This document shows positions 23,772 through 31,778 of a DNA stretch of 35,478 bases, piece after piece. Each line of letters starts with the position of its first letter. Position 1 is the stretch's first letter. This DNA comes from TMED23 sp913054205 (GTDB taxonomy: Bacteria > Pseudomonadota > Alphaproteobacteria > Rhodospirillales > UBA2165). The DNA lies in contig JAYGEG010000013.1 in the NCBI GenBank assembly GCA_046582495.1, forward strand, positions 1-35,478. Reading direction: 5' to 3'. The position numbers were made by a program, and so were the translations under genes. The notes below the pieces were generated by a model that was not told the DNA's origin, made no database searches, and saw only the letters and a program-made list of their open reading frames with translations.

Positions 23772-23793
23772 TTACTGATCGATCGATCAGTAA
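23772..23793. promoter_or_regulatory. Perfect 22-bp palindrome, putative repressor operator
   Basis: The 11-base arm TTACTGATCGA is followed exactly by its reverse complement, with three overlapping GATC steps in the centre. Its form (symmetrical, ACTGATCGATCAGT-like core) resembles operators of TetR/AcrR-family repressors. It ends 4 bp before the -35 hexamer of the predicted promoter at 23797-23825, a position where a bound protein would affect transcription. No TetR-type gene is in the window. Confidence 0.5.
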
Positions 23794-23796
23794 GTG

Positions 23797-23825
23797 TTGT
23801 AATCTATGAAAGCATAGGCGATAAT
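23797..23825 (+). promoter_or_regulatory. Predicted sigma-70 promoter
   Basis: TTGTAA (23797-23802), a 17-bp spacer and GATAAT (23820-23825), predicting a start near 23832. It lies after the DUF1223 stop codon and in front of a structured stretch ending in an intrinsic terminator, so it most simply drives a short RNA. Confidence 0.55.
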
Positions 23826-23831
23826 CTAAAT

Positions 23832-23951
23832 TACTTTACGAAGTTACCCCAGAGGTGGTCCTGGAATTCTGCATGCTCTTCCCCCCATTTTGAGCGAAGG
23901 AAATGGATCACCCCTTGAGCGGCTTGGCTTTTTGCCAAGCCGCTTTTTTTT
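23832..23951 (+). ncRNA. Candidate small RNA upstream of pgk
   Basis: A predicted transcript of about 120 nt from the promoter at 23797-23825 to a strong terminator. A long-range 8-bp stem GGTGGTCC (23854-23861) with GGATCACC (23905-23912, one G-U) encloses a hairpin GCTC/GAGC (23875-23895) whose 13-nt loop is TTCCCCCCATTTT. The terminator hairpin follows six bases later. It contains no plausible ORF. C-rich single-stranded loops are typical of alphaproteobacterial sRNAs that block ribosome sites. It could instead be a 3' UTR of the DUF1223 gene; the good promoter favours an independent RNA. I do not recognise the family. Confidence 0.5.
23918..23951 (+). terminator. Strong intrinsic terminator
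   Basis: Perfect 11-bp stem AGCGGCTTGGC (23918-23928) and GCCAAGCCGCT (23934-23944) with a T5 loop, followed by seven T. It separates the candidate RNA and DUF1223 from the pgk leader, so pgk needs its own promoter to the right of 23951. Confidence 0.9.
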
Positions 23952-23985
23952 GTGGCATTTATTTACTCCTCACATAAGTTCGGAC

Positions 23986-24128
23986 GCACATTTGTGCTTG
24001 CCAAGTTCTGGTGAGAGCAGAACTTGGAGAGATTTACCAAACATGCTGAGCGCACTTGCGCTTGCCAGTTGGGCCTTTATATTGCGGCCCAATTGAAAAA
24101 TAACATTTTTAAGGAATTTCAACTCGTC
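23986..24128 (+). promoter_or_regulatory. Hairpin-rich leader of pgk
   Basis: Four successive inverted repeats occur between the upstream terminator and the pgk ATG: GCACA-TT-TGTGC (23986-23997); CCAAGTTCTG/CAGAACTTGG, a perfect 10-bp stem with a 7-nt loop (24001-24027); AGCGC-ACTT-GCGCT (24049-24062); and TTGGGCC/GGCCCAA (24069-24092, extendable to 9 bp with one G-U). The last is followed by GAAAAATAACATTTTT, so it is not a classic terminator. The array suggests a structured 5' UTR controlling pgk. It matches no riboswitch class I can recognise. Confidence 0.45.
24043..24096 (+). CDS. Possible 17-codon leader peptide in the pgk 5' UTR
   Basis: An ATG at 24043 opens a short frame encoding MLSALALASWAFILRPN and ending in TGA at 24094-24096. 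The frame spans both of the last two leader hairpins, so translating it would unfold them. A GGAG lies about 13 nt upstream, rather far. Composition is Leu/Ala-rich rather than a run of one regulatory amino acid. It may well be chance. Confidence 0.22.
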   Translation: MLSALALASWAFILRPN

Positions 24129-25301
24129 ATGCCCACTTTCAGAACCCTTGATGATCTCGACCTTGCTGGTAAGCGCGTGCTGCTGCGGGTTGATATGAAT
24201 GTCCCGATGCAGGGCGGCGCTGTTACCGATACCGCCCGCATCGAAAAGATCGTACCGACCATTGTTGAAATTCTTGAAAATGGCGCAGGGATTATGCTCG
24301 CCAGTCATTTTGGCAGGCCCAAAGGCGTTGTGGTGCCTGAGCTGTCCTTAGAGCCTTTGGCCGCTGTGCTGAATTCGTTCTTGCCGGATAATGAGGTTAT
24401 TTTTTCGAGCGATGGCAGTCATGCTGCTGCACCCGGCGAGATCGTTTTGCTCGAAAACCTGCGCTTCAACTCCGGCGAAGAAGGCAATGATCCGGCGTTT
24501 GCTCAAAGCCTCGCAGCTCATGCCGACATATATATAGACGATGCGTTTTCCTGTGCGCACCGGGCGCATGCTTCAATCGATGGCGTGGCGCGGCTGCTGC
24601 CCGCCGCGGCCGGTCGATTGATGCAGCAGGAATTGGAGGCGCTCAATGACGCGCTTGAGAATCCCGCCCATCCGGTCGCGGCGATTGTCGGCGGCAATAA
24701 AATCTCGACCAAATTGGGTGTACTTGAAAACCTCATCACCAAAGTGGATCACTTGATTGTCGGCGGTGCGATGGCGAACACTTTCCTGTTTGCCGGTGGC
24801 GTTCAAATTGGCAAATCTCTCTGTGAGGAAGATATGGCCGAAACGGCGCGTCGTATTACTGCCGCTGCCAAAGGCACTGGCTGCTCCCTTCATTTGCCGG
24901 TTGACGCGGTTGTGGCGGCTGGCTTGGAGGCAGGCATCGCGGCCGAAACGGTTGCGATAGATGCCGTGCCGGAAGATCAGATGATCCTTGATGTCGGGCC
25001 TGAAAGTGCAGGAAAGATCGCGGAACTTTTGACGGATTGCAAAACCCTTGTGTGGAACGGCCCCTTGGGTGCGTTTGAGTTCACCCCGTTCGATGCCGGT
25101 ACCAATGCAGCAGCTCAAGCGGCGGCAAAGCTCACAGAAAAAGGCGCGCTTCTCAGTGTCGCCGGCGGCGGCGATACCATGGCAGCCCTTGCCAATGCCG
25201 GCGTGACCGAAACGTTTTCCTACATCTCATCCGCCGGCGGCGCCTTCCTCGAATGGCTCGAAGGCAAAACCCTGCCCGGCATTGCTGTCTTGATGGAGTA
25301 G
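24129..25301 (+). CDS. pgk: Phosphoglycerate kinase
   Basis: A 390-residue enzyme converting 1,3-bisphosphoglycerate and ADP to 3-phosphoglycerate and ATP, or the reverse in gluconeogenesis. Motifs are LLRVDMNVP (substrate site), ASHFGRPKG (usually SHLGRP), LLENLRFNSGEE, the hinge-region GGNKISTKLGVLENL and the nucleotide-binding VAGGGDTMAAL (usually GGGDS). The start is the ATG of MPTFRTLDDLDL; an AAGGA lies about 14 nt upstream, a wide spacing. No gap or fba gene is adjacent, unlike the common cluster. It is preceded by a hairpin-rich leader. Confidence 0.98.
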   Translation: MPTFRTLDDLDLAGKRVLLRVDMNVPMQGGAVTDTARIEKIVPTIVEILENGAGIMLASHFGRPKGVVVPELSLEPLAAVLNSFLPDNEVIFSSDGSHAAAPGEIVLLENLRFNSGEEGNDPAFAQSLAAHADIYIDDAFSCAHRAHASIDGVARLLPAAAGRLMQQELEALNDALENPAHPVAAIVGGNKISTKLGVLENLITKVDHLIVGGAMANTFLFAGGVQIGKSLCEEDMAETARRITAAAKGTGCSLHLPVDAVVAAGLEAGIAAETVAIDAVPEDQMILDVGPESAGKIAELLTDCKTLVWNGPLGAFEFTPFDAGTNAAAQAAAKLTEKGALLSVAGGGDTMAALANAGVTETFSYISSAGGAFLEWLEGKTLPGIAVLME

Positions 25302-25307
25302 AGTTAT

Positions 25308-25334
25308 GGAGACATGTACTCGTTACGTGTCCCC
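25308..25334. terminator. Hairpin between convergent pgk and chemoreceptor-like gene
   Basis: GGAGACATGTA (25308-25318) pairs with TACGTGTCCCC (25324-25334) with one mismatch and one G-U, loop CTCGT. It begins 6 bp after the pgk stop. The trailing TTAATTCTT is only weakly U-rich, so it may act as a weak or bidirectional terminator. Confidence 0.4.
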
Positions 25335-25379
25335 TTAATTCTTGAGTAGATGCTTCGTGTCTTTTGAGGTGACCTAAAC

Positions 25380-27422
25380 TTAATCTCTATCACGCGCTTT
25401 CGTTTGCGGTTTATGCATGCCGCTGGTATCGACTTTGCCGAGGAGATTATCGAGCATGGCGCGGAGGTCTTCTGATTGGAGGAGGAGTTCGTTGGCGGCT
25501 TCGAGCGCTTCTTTCGAGGCGATGGCAGCGAAGTTTCTAGCGACCTCATTGACTTCATTGATGGTGCGTCCAATGACTTGGACAGCTTTGATCGCCCGTT
25601 TGGTGCCGCCTTGGATGGTATCAATGCGGTCATTGACGGATTGGCCAGCGCTTGATTTTGCGCTGGCTCTCTTTGAGGTTTTTTTGTCGCTGCGCTTTTC
25701 ATCCAGATGAATGAGATTTTCCGCATCCGCTGCATCGTCATGGAGCAACGCCGTCTGAACTGCCAGCAAGCTCATCTGATCACTGATACCAATCATCAAA
25801 ATCTCGATGTCCTCAATTTTTTCGGCGGCTTCATCGAGGCCGGTGACCATTATTTCTGTGCGCTCTGCATCTTCAGCAGCGATGGACGCATTTTTACTGG
25901 TTTCGGTGACCAGTTGGCTGATAGTGGTGATGGCGCTTTTGCCGATCGGCAGTTGGCTTCCTATCGATTCCGCGTCAACTTCTTCCGGTTCTTCGATTTT
26001 CGGCTGCTCCGTTACAGACGGCAAATTATGTGAATGGGGAATCAGGCTGCTGCCGGGCGCGACAACTTCTTCGCGTTCTTTTTCTACAGTGGCCAAAATA
26101 TCGGCAGGGGTTTCAACCGATGAATCGACGGGCGCTTCAATTGGCGGCAGCGGTTCCGGATCTGGCGCCACTGCTTTTTGCTGGAGCGCAATTTCCAAAT
26201 CTTTGCGTAAGCGGTCAGCGTGCAGCATGTTTTCGCGGAATATTGCCAGTGCGTTGGAAATTTCACCGCTTTCATCATAATTGCCAAGATAGGGAATTGG
26301 CACGCTGACATTGCCGTGGGCCAGTTCCATCGCGACCTCTGAAATCTGTGACGTTGGTTTTGAAATGCTCCGCATCAAAATATAGCCAAAGAAAATCAGC
26401 AAGATGAGCGTGCCGCCAGTGCCGCCGGCCAATATTTGGCGAATAAATTCCTGGGTGGTTTTGCTTTCCTGGCGGGCGAGCAGCGAAAAATTCCCCGTGT
26501 AGTTGGTGAGGCCGTCCAGGCTCGGCGCCATATAAGTGCTGATTTCACCGAGCCTTGCGATTTCCGTTGCAAGGGCAATCCGCGTGCGCGCCAGCTGGGT
26601 AATATCGTTGCGATGACTTTGCAGCAAATCGATAGCCGTTTTCTTTTCACTGTCCGGCAAAGAGGACGCGACGATCGCCTTATTGAGGAGTTCAATATTT
26701 ACCTGAATTTCTTGAAGTGCTTTGTTGCTGGCCTTTTGCACCAATTGCAGCTCACTTGCTTTGATATTTCCGAGATGGCTGGTGATGGTGCCGCTTTTGA
26801 GCTGCGATCCCAGCTGTGCAATGCGTTTCTCTAAAGCGGCAAAGGATGTTCTGGAGTTGCCGCTGAGACCGCCTTCGGCCTCAAACCCCAGAAGCGTCTG
26901 AATTTTTACAATATTTGAAAAATGACCGGCATGCTGCGCAACGCCATCATTTAAAGTTATCGCCATTTTTTGGTTGTCTTTGGCAGCTGGGTCATTGATC
27001 AACAATTTGAGATCTCGCGCCAAAGATTCTGAACGTTTCTTGTAATTTTCGGCATAGCGCAAATCTTGGCTCGCGGCAAAATTGCGGCTGTCACTGTTGA
27101 GCGCCATGGTTGAGGATTCAATCTTAGAAACAAGGCTCGCCAAATGACTGGCGGTCCTAATTTGATGAAGAGATTTTGTCAGAAGTTGGTCGGCGTGAAA
27201 AAGCAACCCGGCCATGCCGCCAATGGCCAGCAGGCCGAGAACCATGAACCACGAATGGCGTGTGGCAAACCGCGACGAGCCCATGAAGGATCGATGCGTC
27301 GGATCATCCCGCGACGGATCACCTTTGATGACCGGTGAAATCTCCTTAGAGAGTTCGCGCGAGTTGTCTACTTCCGAGTTAGACGCCCGATTTGACGAGA
27401 GCGTGGGGTCGTCTTCAGCCAT
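25380..27422 (-). CDS. Chemoreceptor-like membrane protein with HAMP and degenerate signalling tip
   Basis: A 680-residue protein. A 55-residue charged cytoplasmic N-terminus precedes TM1 (about 57-75). A helical periplasmic domain (76-330) leads to TM2 (333-351) and a HAMP domain (352-405, with ELAHGNVSVPIP and DESGEISNALAIFREN). A Pro/Glu-rich linker (410-500) follows, then coiled-coil helices. The tip reads GISDQMSLLAVQTALLHDD, clearly related to the chemoreceptor ISDQTNLLALNAAIEAARAGE motif but lacking the EAARAGE part and the following GRGFAVVADEVR segment; a Lys/Ser-rich linker replaces them. It therefore probably cannot engage CheA/CheW normally. No che genes are nearby. Confidence 0.8.
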   Translation of the reverse strand: MAEDDPTLSSNRASNSEVDNSRELSKEISPVIKGDPSRDDPTHRSFMGSSRFATRHSWFMVLGLLAIGGMAGLLFHADQLLTKSLHQIRTASHLASLVSKIESSTMALNSDSRNFAASQDLRYAENYKKRSESLARDLKLLINDPAAKDNQKMAITLNDGVAQHAGHFSNIVKIQTLLGFEAEGGLSGNSRTSFAALEKRIAQLGSQLKSGTITSHLGNIKASELQLVQKASNKALQEIQVNIELLNKAIVASSLPDSEKKTAIDLLQSHRNDITQLARTRIALATEIARLGEISTYMAPSLDGLTNYTGNFSLLARQESKTTQEFIRQILAGGTGGTLILLIFFGYILMRSISKPTSQISEVAMELAHGNVSVPIPYLGNYDESGEISNALAIFRENMLHADRLRKDLEIALQQKAVAPDPEPLPPIEAPVDSSVETPADILATVEKEREEVVAPGSSLIPHSHNLPSVTEQPKIEEPEEVDAESIGSQLPIGKSAITTISQLVTETSKNASIAAEDAERTEIMVTGLDEAAEKIEDIEILMIGISDQMSLLAVQTALLHDDAADAENLIHLDEKRSDKKTSKRASAKSSAGQSVNDRIDTIQGGTKRAIKAVQVIGRTINEVNEVARNFAAIASKEALEAANELLLQSEDLRAMLDNLLGKVDTSGMHKPQTKARDRD

Positions 27423-27693
27423 GGTGTTTCCTCGTAATCCTCCAGATCGATCTCACGATAATCATCTTAGGAATATCACTGGTAAGCTATTGGTTTTATT
27501 ATGTTTCAAATCACATGTTAGCCTTTTTTTTGGCCTCCACGCAAAAATTATATTTAAATTTTGATGAAATTAACCAATTAAACCTCGAAAAACTACTGTC
27601 CCGTTAGATTCCGTTAACTCTTTTGCGGCATTATGGCCAAGTCAAAAAAGTGGCACCAATAAATAAATCATCCAGCAAAACAGCAGTACTTAA
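27423..27693. other. Intergenic region between divergent genes
   Basis: About 270 AT-rich bp separating the chemoreceptor-like gene and a small orphan. It should hold both promoters. I see no compelling promoter pair, terminator or repeat. Confidence 0.4.
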
Positions 27694-27951
27694 ATGAGCG
27701 ATGATATAAAAATGGTGGGTGCGGCGATCCAGGCTCTGAAACATTCAGGTCAGGCACGCCAACAAACACTCTCAGGTTATGAAGCGTCCAAGGAGGTTGA
27801 CCGGCAGGCCCGGATCACCAAGCCGATGGATGAGCCGGCATTTCGCCGCGCATTGGATAAGCTTAATCACAGCTTGGATAAGGCCGCTGCGCGGGGAACG
27901 CCTCTTCGCGATGATGTGCCGCGGGGCTTTTATCTCAATATCAGCGTTTAA
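27694..27951 (+). CDS. Small conserved-looking protein of unknown function
   Basis: An 85-residue soluble, Ala/Arg/Lys-rich protein without signal peptide or membrane segment. The C-terminal LDKAAARGTPLRDDVPRGFY is compact and looks like a conserved motif, but I cannot name the family. It is divergent from the chemoreceptor-like gene and converges on ftsY with a 6-bp gap. No function is assigned. Confidence 0.6.
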   Translation: MSDDIKMVGAAIQALKHSGQARQQTLSGYEASKEVDRQARITKPMDEPAFRRALDKLNHSLDKAAARGTPLRDDVPRGFYLNISV

Positions 27952-27957
27952 AATATT

Positions 27958-28890
27958 TTAGGAATCGAGGCCCATCAGCGAGTTTGCAAAGTCGCGGGCT
28001 TCGAACGGTCGCATGTCGTCGGCCTGCTCGCCAACACCGATGGCATGAACCGGCAAGCCAAATTTTTCGGCCAGTGACACCAGCACACCGCCTTTGGAAG
28101 AGCCGTCGAGTTTGGTGACGATCAGTCCGGTGACATCAACCATTTTGGCAAAAATCTCAACTTGTGAATGGGCATTTTGACCGGTCGTGGCATCGAGCAC
28201 CAACAGGCAGCTATGTGGTGCGGTTTCATCTAGCTTGCCGATAACGCGGATTATTTTTTCTAATTCTGCCATCAACTCGGTTTTATTTTGCAGGCGGCCC
28301 GCCGTATCAATGAGGAGTATGTCGGCCTTCATGGCTTTTGCTTGCTCAAGCGCATCGAAGACCAGGCCTGCCGCATCTTTGCCGAGTTCGGTCGCGATCA
28401 CCGGGCAATTTGTGCGCTCGCCCCAAATTTTAAGTTGTTCAATTGCCGCCGCCCGAAAAGTATCGCCCGCTGCCAGCACCACTTTTTTGCCGGCCTCGCT
28501 ATAAGTTTGGGCAAGTTTGCCAATTGTTGTGGTTTTGCCGACACCATTGACACCGCAGACCAAAATAACATGAGGTTGGTGGCTGACGTCTGGCTCCAGT
28601 GGGATGGCAACCGGCTCAAGGATGGCTGCAATTTCAGACGCTAGGGCGCTTCTGATTTCTTCTGACGTGACTTCCTGATTGAACCGAGTGGCGGCAATCT
28701 TTTGCGTCAGGCTGGCCGCTGTTGCGACGCCTAAATCAGAGGTGATGAGGATTTCTTCGAGATCCTCGATGGCCGCATCGTCAAGTTTACGTTTGGTAAA
28801 GAGCTCGTTGATGCCTTGAGTGAGTACCGAGGAGGATCGGCTGAGGCCGTCTTTCAAACGCGACAGCCAGCCTTTCTTTTCTTCGCTCAT
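27958..28890 (-). CDS. ftsY: Signal recognition particle receptor FtsY
   Basis: A 310-residue SRP GTPase lacking the long acidic A domain of the E. coli protein, as is usual in Alphaproteobacteria. The N domain (about 1-90) precedes the G domain with P-loop CGVNGVGKTTTIGKLA, DTFRAAAIEQL, DTAGR and TKLDGSSKGG. It docks the Ffh-ribosome complex at the membrane for co-translational insertion. Its ATG overlaps the mtaB stop by 4 bp, making it last gene of dapF-mtaB-ftsY. Its partner Ffh is encoded about 4.6 kb to the right. Confidence 0.98.
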   Translation of the reverse strand: MSEEKKGWLSRLKDGLSRSSSVLTQGINELFTKRKLDDAAIEDLEEILITSDLGVATAASLTQKIAATRFNQEVTSEEIRSALASEIAAILEPVAIPLEPDVSHQPHVILVCGVNGVGKTTTIGKLAQTYSEAGKKVVLAAGDTFRAAAIEQLKIWGERTNCPVIATELGKDAAGLVFDALEQAKAMKADILLIDTAGRLQNKTELMAELEKIIRVIGKLDETAPHSCLLVLDATTGQNAHSQVEIFAKMVDVTGLIVTKLDGSSKGGVLVSLAEKFGLPVHAIGVGEQADDMRPFEARDFANSLMGLDS

Positions 28891-30155
28891 AAAATAGGGT
28901 CTGCCGCGATCTGCGCTGTCAGGCCCTCAGCTGTTGCACCGGTGATCAAAGCGGAAATGATGTCACCTTGCTTGTGATTGTCTTTGAGGCGCACGGGGGC
29001 GTAGGTTTCGGTATAGCCTCGTCCCTCGCGTTCAACCAAAACGCTCGTCGTTTGGCCGTTGAGTTTTTTAAAATACGCGGCTTTTGCCTCTTCGCCTTTT
29101 TTACGCAGCGCGGCTGAGCGGCGTTTTCTTATATTGCCGTTGAGTTGCGGCATTTTGGCCGCTGGCGTATCGGGGCGCGGCGAATAGGGGAACACATGCA
29201 AATAGGTCAGACCCGCTTCATCAACCAGACGCAGCGTCTCTTCGAACAAAGCATCCGTCTCCGTTGGAAAGCCGGTGATTAAATCAGCGCCAAACACGAC
29301 GTCGGGCCGAAGTCGGCGAATGCGCGCACATAAATCGATAACGTCTTGGCGATTGTGACGGCGCTTCATGCGTTTCAATATCAGATCACTGCCGGCCTGC
29401 ACACTTAAATGGAGATGCGGCATGAGACGCGGTTCACTTGCAATCAATTCCATTAAATCTTCATCGACGACAGCCGGATCAAGCGAGCTTAATCGCAAGC
29501 GCTTTAGGTCAGGTGCCAACGCCAAAAGACGGCGCATCATTTGACCAAGCGACGGTTTGCCAGGAAGGTCGCCGCCATAAGAAGATATATCAACGCCGGT
29601 GAGCACCGCTTCATAATAGCCTTGTTCGACCAATTGATTGATCTGGTCAACGATATGGCCGATTGGTACCGAGCGACTATTGCCGCGGCCGTAAGGAATG
29701 ATGCAAAACGTGCAGCGATGATCGCAGCCTTGTTGAACTTGCACAAAAGCGCGGGAATGAGATTCAAATCCGCTGATTAAATGACCGGCGATTTCTTTTA
29801 CCTGCATGATATCTGAGACTTGAATTTTATCTTTTGCCTCTTTTGGTAGATAGCTTTCCAGTTTCAGCTTTTCTTCATTGCCAAGGACAAGATCAACTTC
29901 CGGCATGTCGTCGAATTTCTCGGGCGCGATTTGGGCAGCGCAGCCAGAGACGATAATCTGGGTGTCGGGACGCTGGCGCCGCAGCTTTCTAATTTGCTGG
30001 CGGGCTTGGCGTTCGGCTTCGGATGTCACGGCGCAAGTGTTGAAAATCACGGTATCGCTAAGTCCGGCAGCCGTTGCTTGATCGCGCATTATTTCCGATT
30101 CAAACGCGTTTAAACGGCAGCCGAGCGTGATAACCTCTGGCGTTTTGGTGCTCAT
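28887..30155 (-). CDS. mtaB: tRNA t6A37 methylthiotransferase MtaB
   Basis: A 422-residue radical SAM methylthiotransferase. The N-terminal UPF0004 domain has cluster cysteines in TLGCRLNAFES, FNTCAVTSEAE and VSGCAAQ; the radical SAM motif is CDHRCTFC (CxxxCxxC), followed by IPYGRGNSRSVP, and a C-terminal TRAM-like region (LVEREGRGYTETYAPV). It makes ms2t6A37 in ANN-decoding tRNAs. It overlaps dapF and ftsY by 4 bp each, the standard alphaproteobacterial order. Confidence 0.96.
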   Translation of the reverse strand: MSTKTPEVITLGCRLNAFESEIMRDQATAAGLSDTVIFNTCAVTSEAERQARQQIRKLRRQRPDTQIIVSGCAAQIAPEKFDDMPEVDLVLGNEEKLKLESYLPKEAKDKIQVSDIMQVKEIAGHLISGFESHSRAFVQVQQGCDHRCTFCIIPYGRGNSRSVPIGHIVDQINQLVEQGYYEAVLTGVDISSYGGDLPGKPSLGQMMRRLLALAPDLKRLRLSSLDPAVVDEDLMELIASEPRLMPHLHLSVQAGSDLILKRMKRRHNRQDVIDLCARIRRLRPDVVFGADLITGFPTETDALFEETLRLVDEAGLTYLHVFPYSPRPDTPAAKMPQLNGNIRKRRSAALRKKGEEAKAAYFKKLNGQTTSVLVEREGRGYTETYAPVRLKDNHKQGDIISALITGATAEGLTAQIAADPIL

Positions 30156-30967
30156 AACATCCAGGTCCCGGTATAGCTCATCGCGGTTGGGCCGGTCATG
30201 AGCACATGATTGTCATCCCGCCATTCAATTTCGAGCGCGCCACCATCCAATGTCACGGTCGCTTTCCGGTCGGTGAGATCGCGGCGGACGGCAGCAATCA
30301 GCGTCGCGCAGGCGCCCGTGCCGCAGGCTTCCGTAATGCCGACACCACGCTCCCAAACGCGGAGGCGAATTTCTGAGCGAGATGTCACCTGGGCCGCTTC
30401 GACATTGGTTCGATTTGGATAAAATGCGTGGTGTTCCAATTCGGGCCCAACAGTTTCGAGATCAATGGTCTCGGCGTCGTCAACGAAAAATACCGCATGC
30501 GGATTGCCGACACTCACGGCCACCGGGTGGCTGAGCGGACCTTCTGTTATGTCGAGTGACAATGTATCCATTTCGTGGGCCAACGGGATGTCCTGCCAAT
30601 TAAGATAGGCTGGACCCATGTCGACGGTGATTTGATCTGCCGCACGGTCAGCCGTTACCAAGCCGCCGAGGGTTTCGATAGAGGCGTGATCTGTGCCTTT
30701 TTCATCCATCAGGAGTTTGCCAACGCAGCGCGTTGCGTTGCCGCAAGCTTCAACCTCGCCGCCATCTGCATTGCGGATTCGCATGAATAAATCGCCATCT
30801 GATTGAGCTTCTTCGAGCAAGATCAGTTGGTCGCAGCCGATGCCGCGCCGGCGATCAGCGATCGCTTGCGTTTGGGCCGCGTTCAACTCGATCGGCGTGC
30901 TCCGGCCGTCCAAAATAACGAAATCATTTCCAAGACCGTGCATTTTTATGAATTTCAATGCAGTCAT
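30152..30967 (-). CDS. dapF: Diaminopimelate epimerase
   Basis: A 271-residue enzyme converting LL- to meso-diaminopimelate for lysine and peptidoglycan synthesis. The two catalytic cysteines are seen in EACGNATRCVG (about residues 74-84) and EACGTGACATL (about 214-224); the start MTALKFIKMHGLGNDFV is typical. It is first gene of the dapF-mtaB-ftsY operon. Confidence 0.98.
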   Translation of the reverse strand: MTALKFIKMHGLGNDFVILDGRSTPIELNAAQTQAIADRRRGIGCDQLILLEEAQSDGDLFMRIRNADGGEVEACGNATRCVGKLLMDEKGTDHASIETLGGLVTADRAADQITVDMGPAYLNWQDIPLAHEMDTLSLDITEGPLSHPVAVSVGNPHAVFFVDDAETIDLETVGPELEHHAFYPNRTNVEAAQVTSRSEIRLRVWERGVGITEACGTGACATLIAAVRRDLTDRKATVTLDGGALEIEWRDDNHVLMTGPTAMSYTGTWML

Positions 30968-31020
30968 AGGGGGCGATATAGAACTGAAACCGTCAGAAGT
31001 CCACCCATTCTGTCGGTATT

Positions 31021-31719
31021 TTAAGCTTCAGTCGCCTTTGGGCCGTAGATTTCAAGAAAAGCCGTTAGATGAAATTGTGCTTGAGCAGGTTCGTACATGT
31101 ATTGTTGTCCGATCGGGCAGGCGCGTCGTGCCTGGCACCCATTTTGTAAACAGTCTCTGCCATCGAGTGTCGTCAAATAGCTGGAACAAGCCTCGACATT
31201 AAAATTTCCATCTTCTATGGCATCTACCGGGCAGGTTGAGGTGCAGGGTTGATCGCTACAAGTCAGACAAGGCGTGTTTATATCTTTAAATTCTGGCAGT
31301 TGGATTTTTTCTTTAAACAAAAGAACGCCGCGGTAGGCATGCCAGAGTCCATAGACGGGATGTATAAGAGGGCCAAAGGGAGAGAGGTACACCGCTTCCA
31401 CCTTTTGCGCCCAGGCGAGAATTGGTATGAAAGGGGGTCCCTCAAAAGGGAAAATGACTTCAGCGTTTAATTCTTCAGCAATTTGATCAAGGACTAGCCG
31501 GGTCCAGCATTCTAATGGATTTTTGATAGCTTGGCGCCCGGCTTCAAAAGCCCGCCAAAAGGCGGAGTTTTCGGTATTGCCAGCATTGCCGACAATAATC
31601 GCCGTCTCAATGGCGCTATCCAAGCCATCGACTTCGGAAGGATAAAAGCCGCCGCAACATCGCAAATGATCTTTCGCAATTCGGCGTTCAATATCGCTAA
31701 AACTGAGTGAATCTCCCAT
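31021..31719 (-). CDS. 4Fe-4S ferredoxin-type protein (QueG-like C-terminal arrangement)
   Basis: About 232 residues. The C-terminal half has a cluster motif CLTCSDQPCTSTCPVDAI and a second Cys set CSSYLTTLDGRDCLQNGCQA followed by RRACPIG, consistent with two iron-sulfur clusters. The N-terminal half resembles the region before the ferredoxin domain in QueG-type proteins, but I see no proof of a cobalamin site, so epoxyqueuosine reduction is not claimed. I choose the ATG at 31719 over a TTG five codons upstream. It is 53 bp upstream of dapF on the same strand. Confidence 0.75.
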   Translation of the reverse strand: MGDSLSFSDIERRIAKDHLRCCGGFYPSEVDGLDSAIETAIIVGNAGNTENSAFWRAFEAGRQAIKNPLECWTRLVLDQIAEELNAEVIFPFEGPPFIPILAWAQKVEAVYLSPFGPLIHPVYGLWHAYRGVLLFKEKIQLPEFKDINTPCLTCSDQPCTSTCPVDAIEDGNFNVEACSSYLTTLDGRDCLQNGCQARRACPIGQQYMYEPAQAQFHLTAFLEIYGPKATEA

Positions 31720-31778
31720 ATGCCAGTATACCAAGCGGCCTGGGCCGAGGCAAAACGGGATGACGCTCGCCGCTTCAG

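Noticed and set aside
24024..24128. Possible N-terminal extension of Pgk
   Set aside because: The region is made of inverted repeats, and Pgk homology and normal length begin at ATG 24129.
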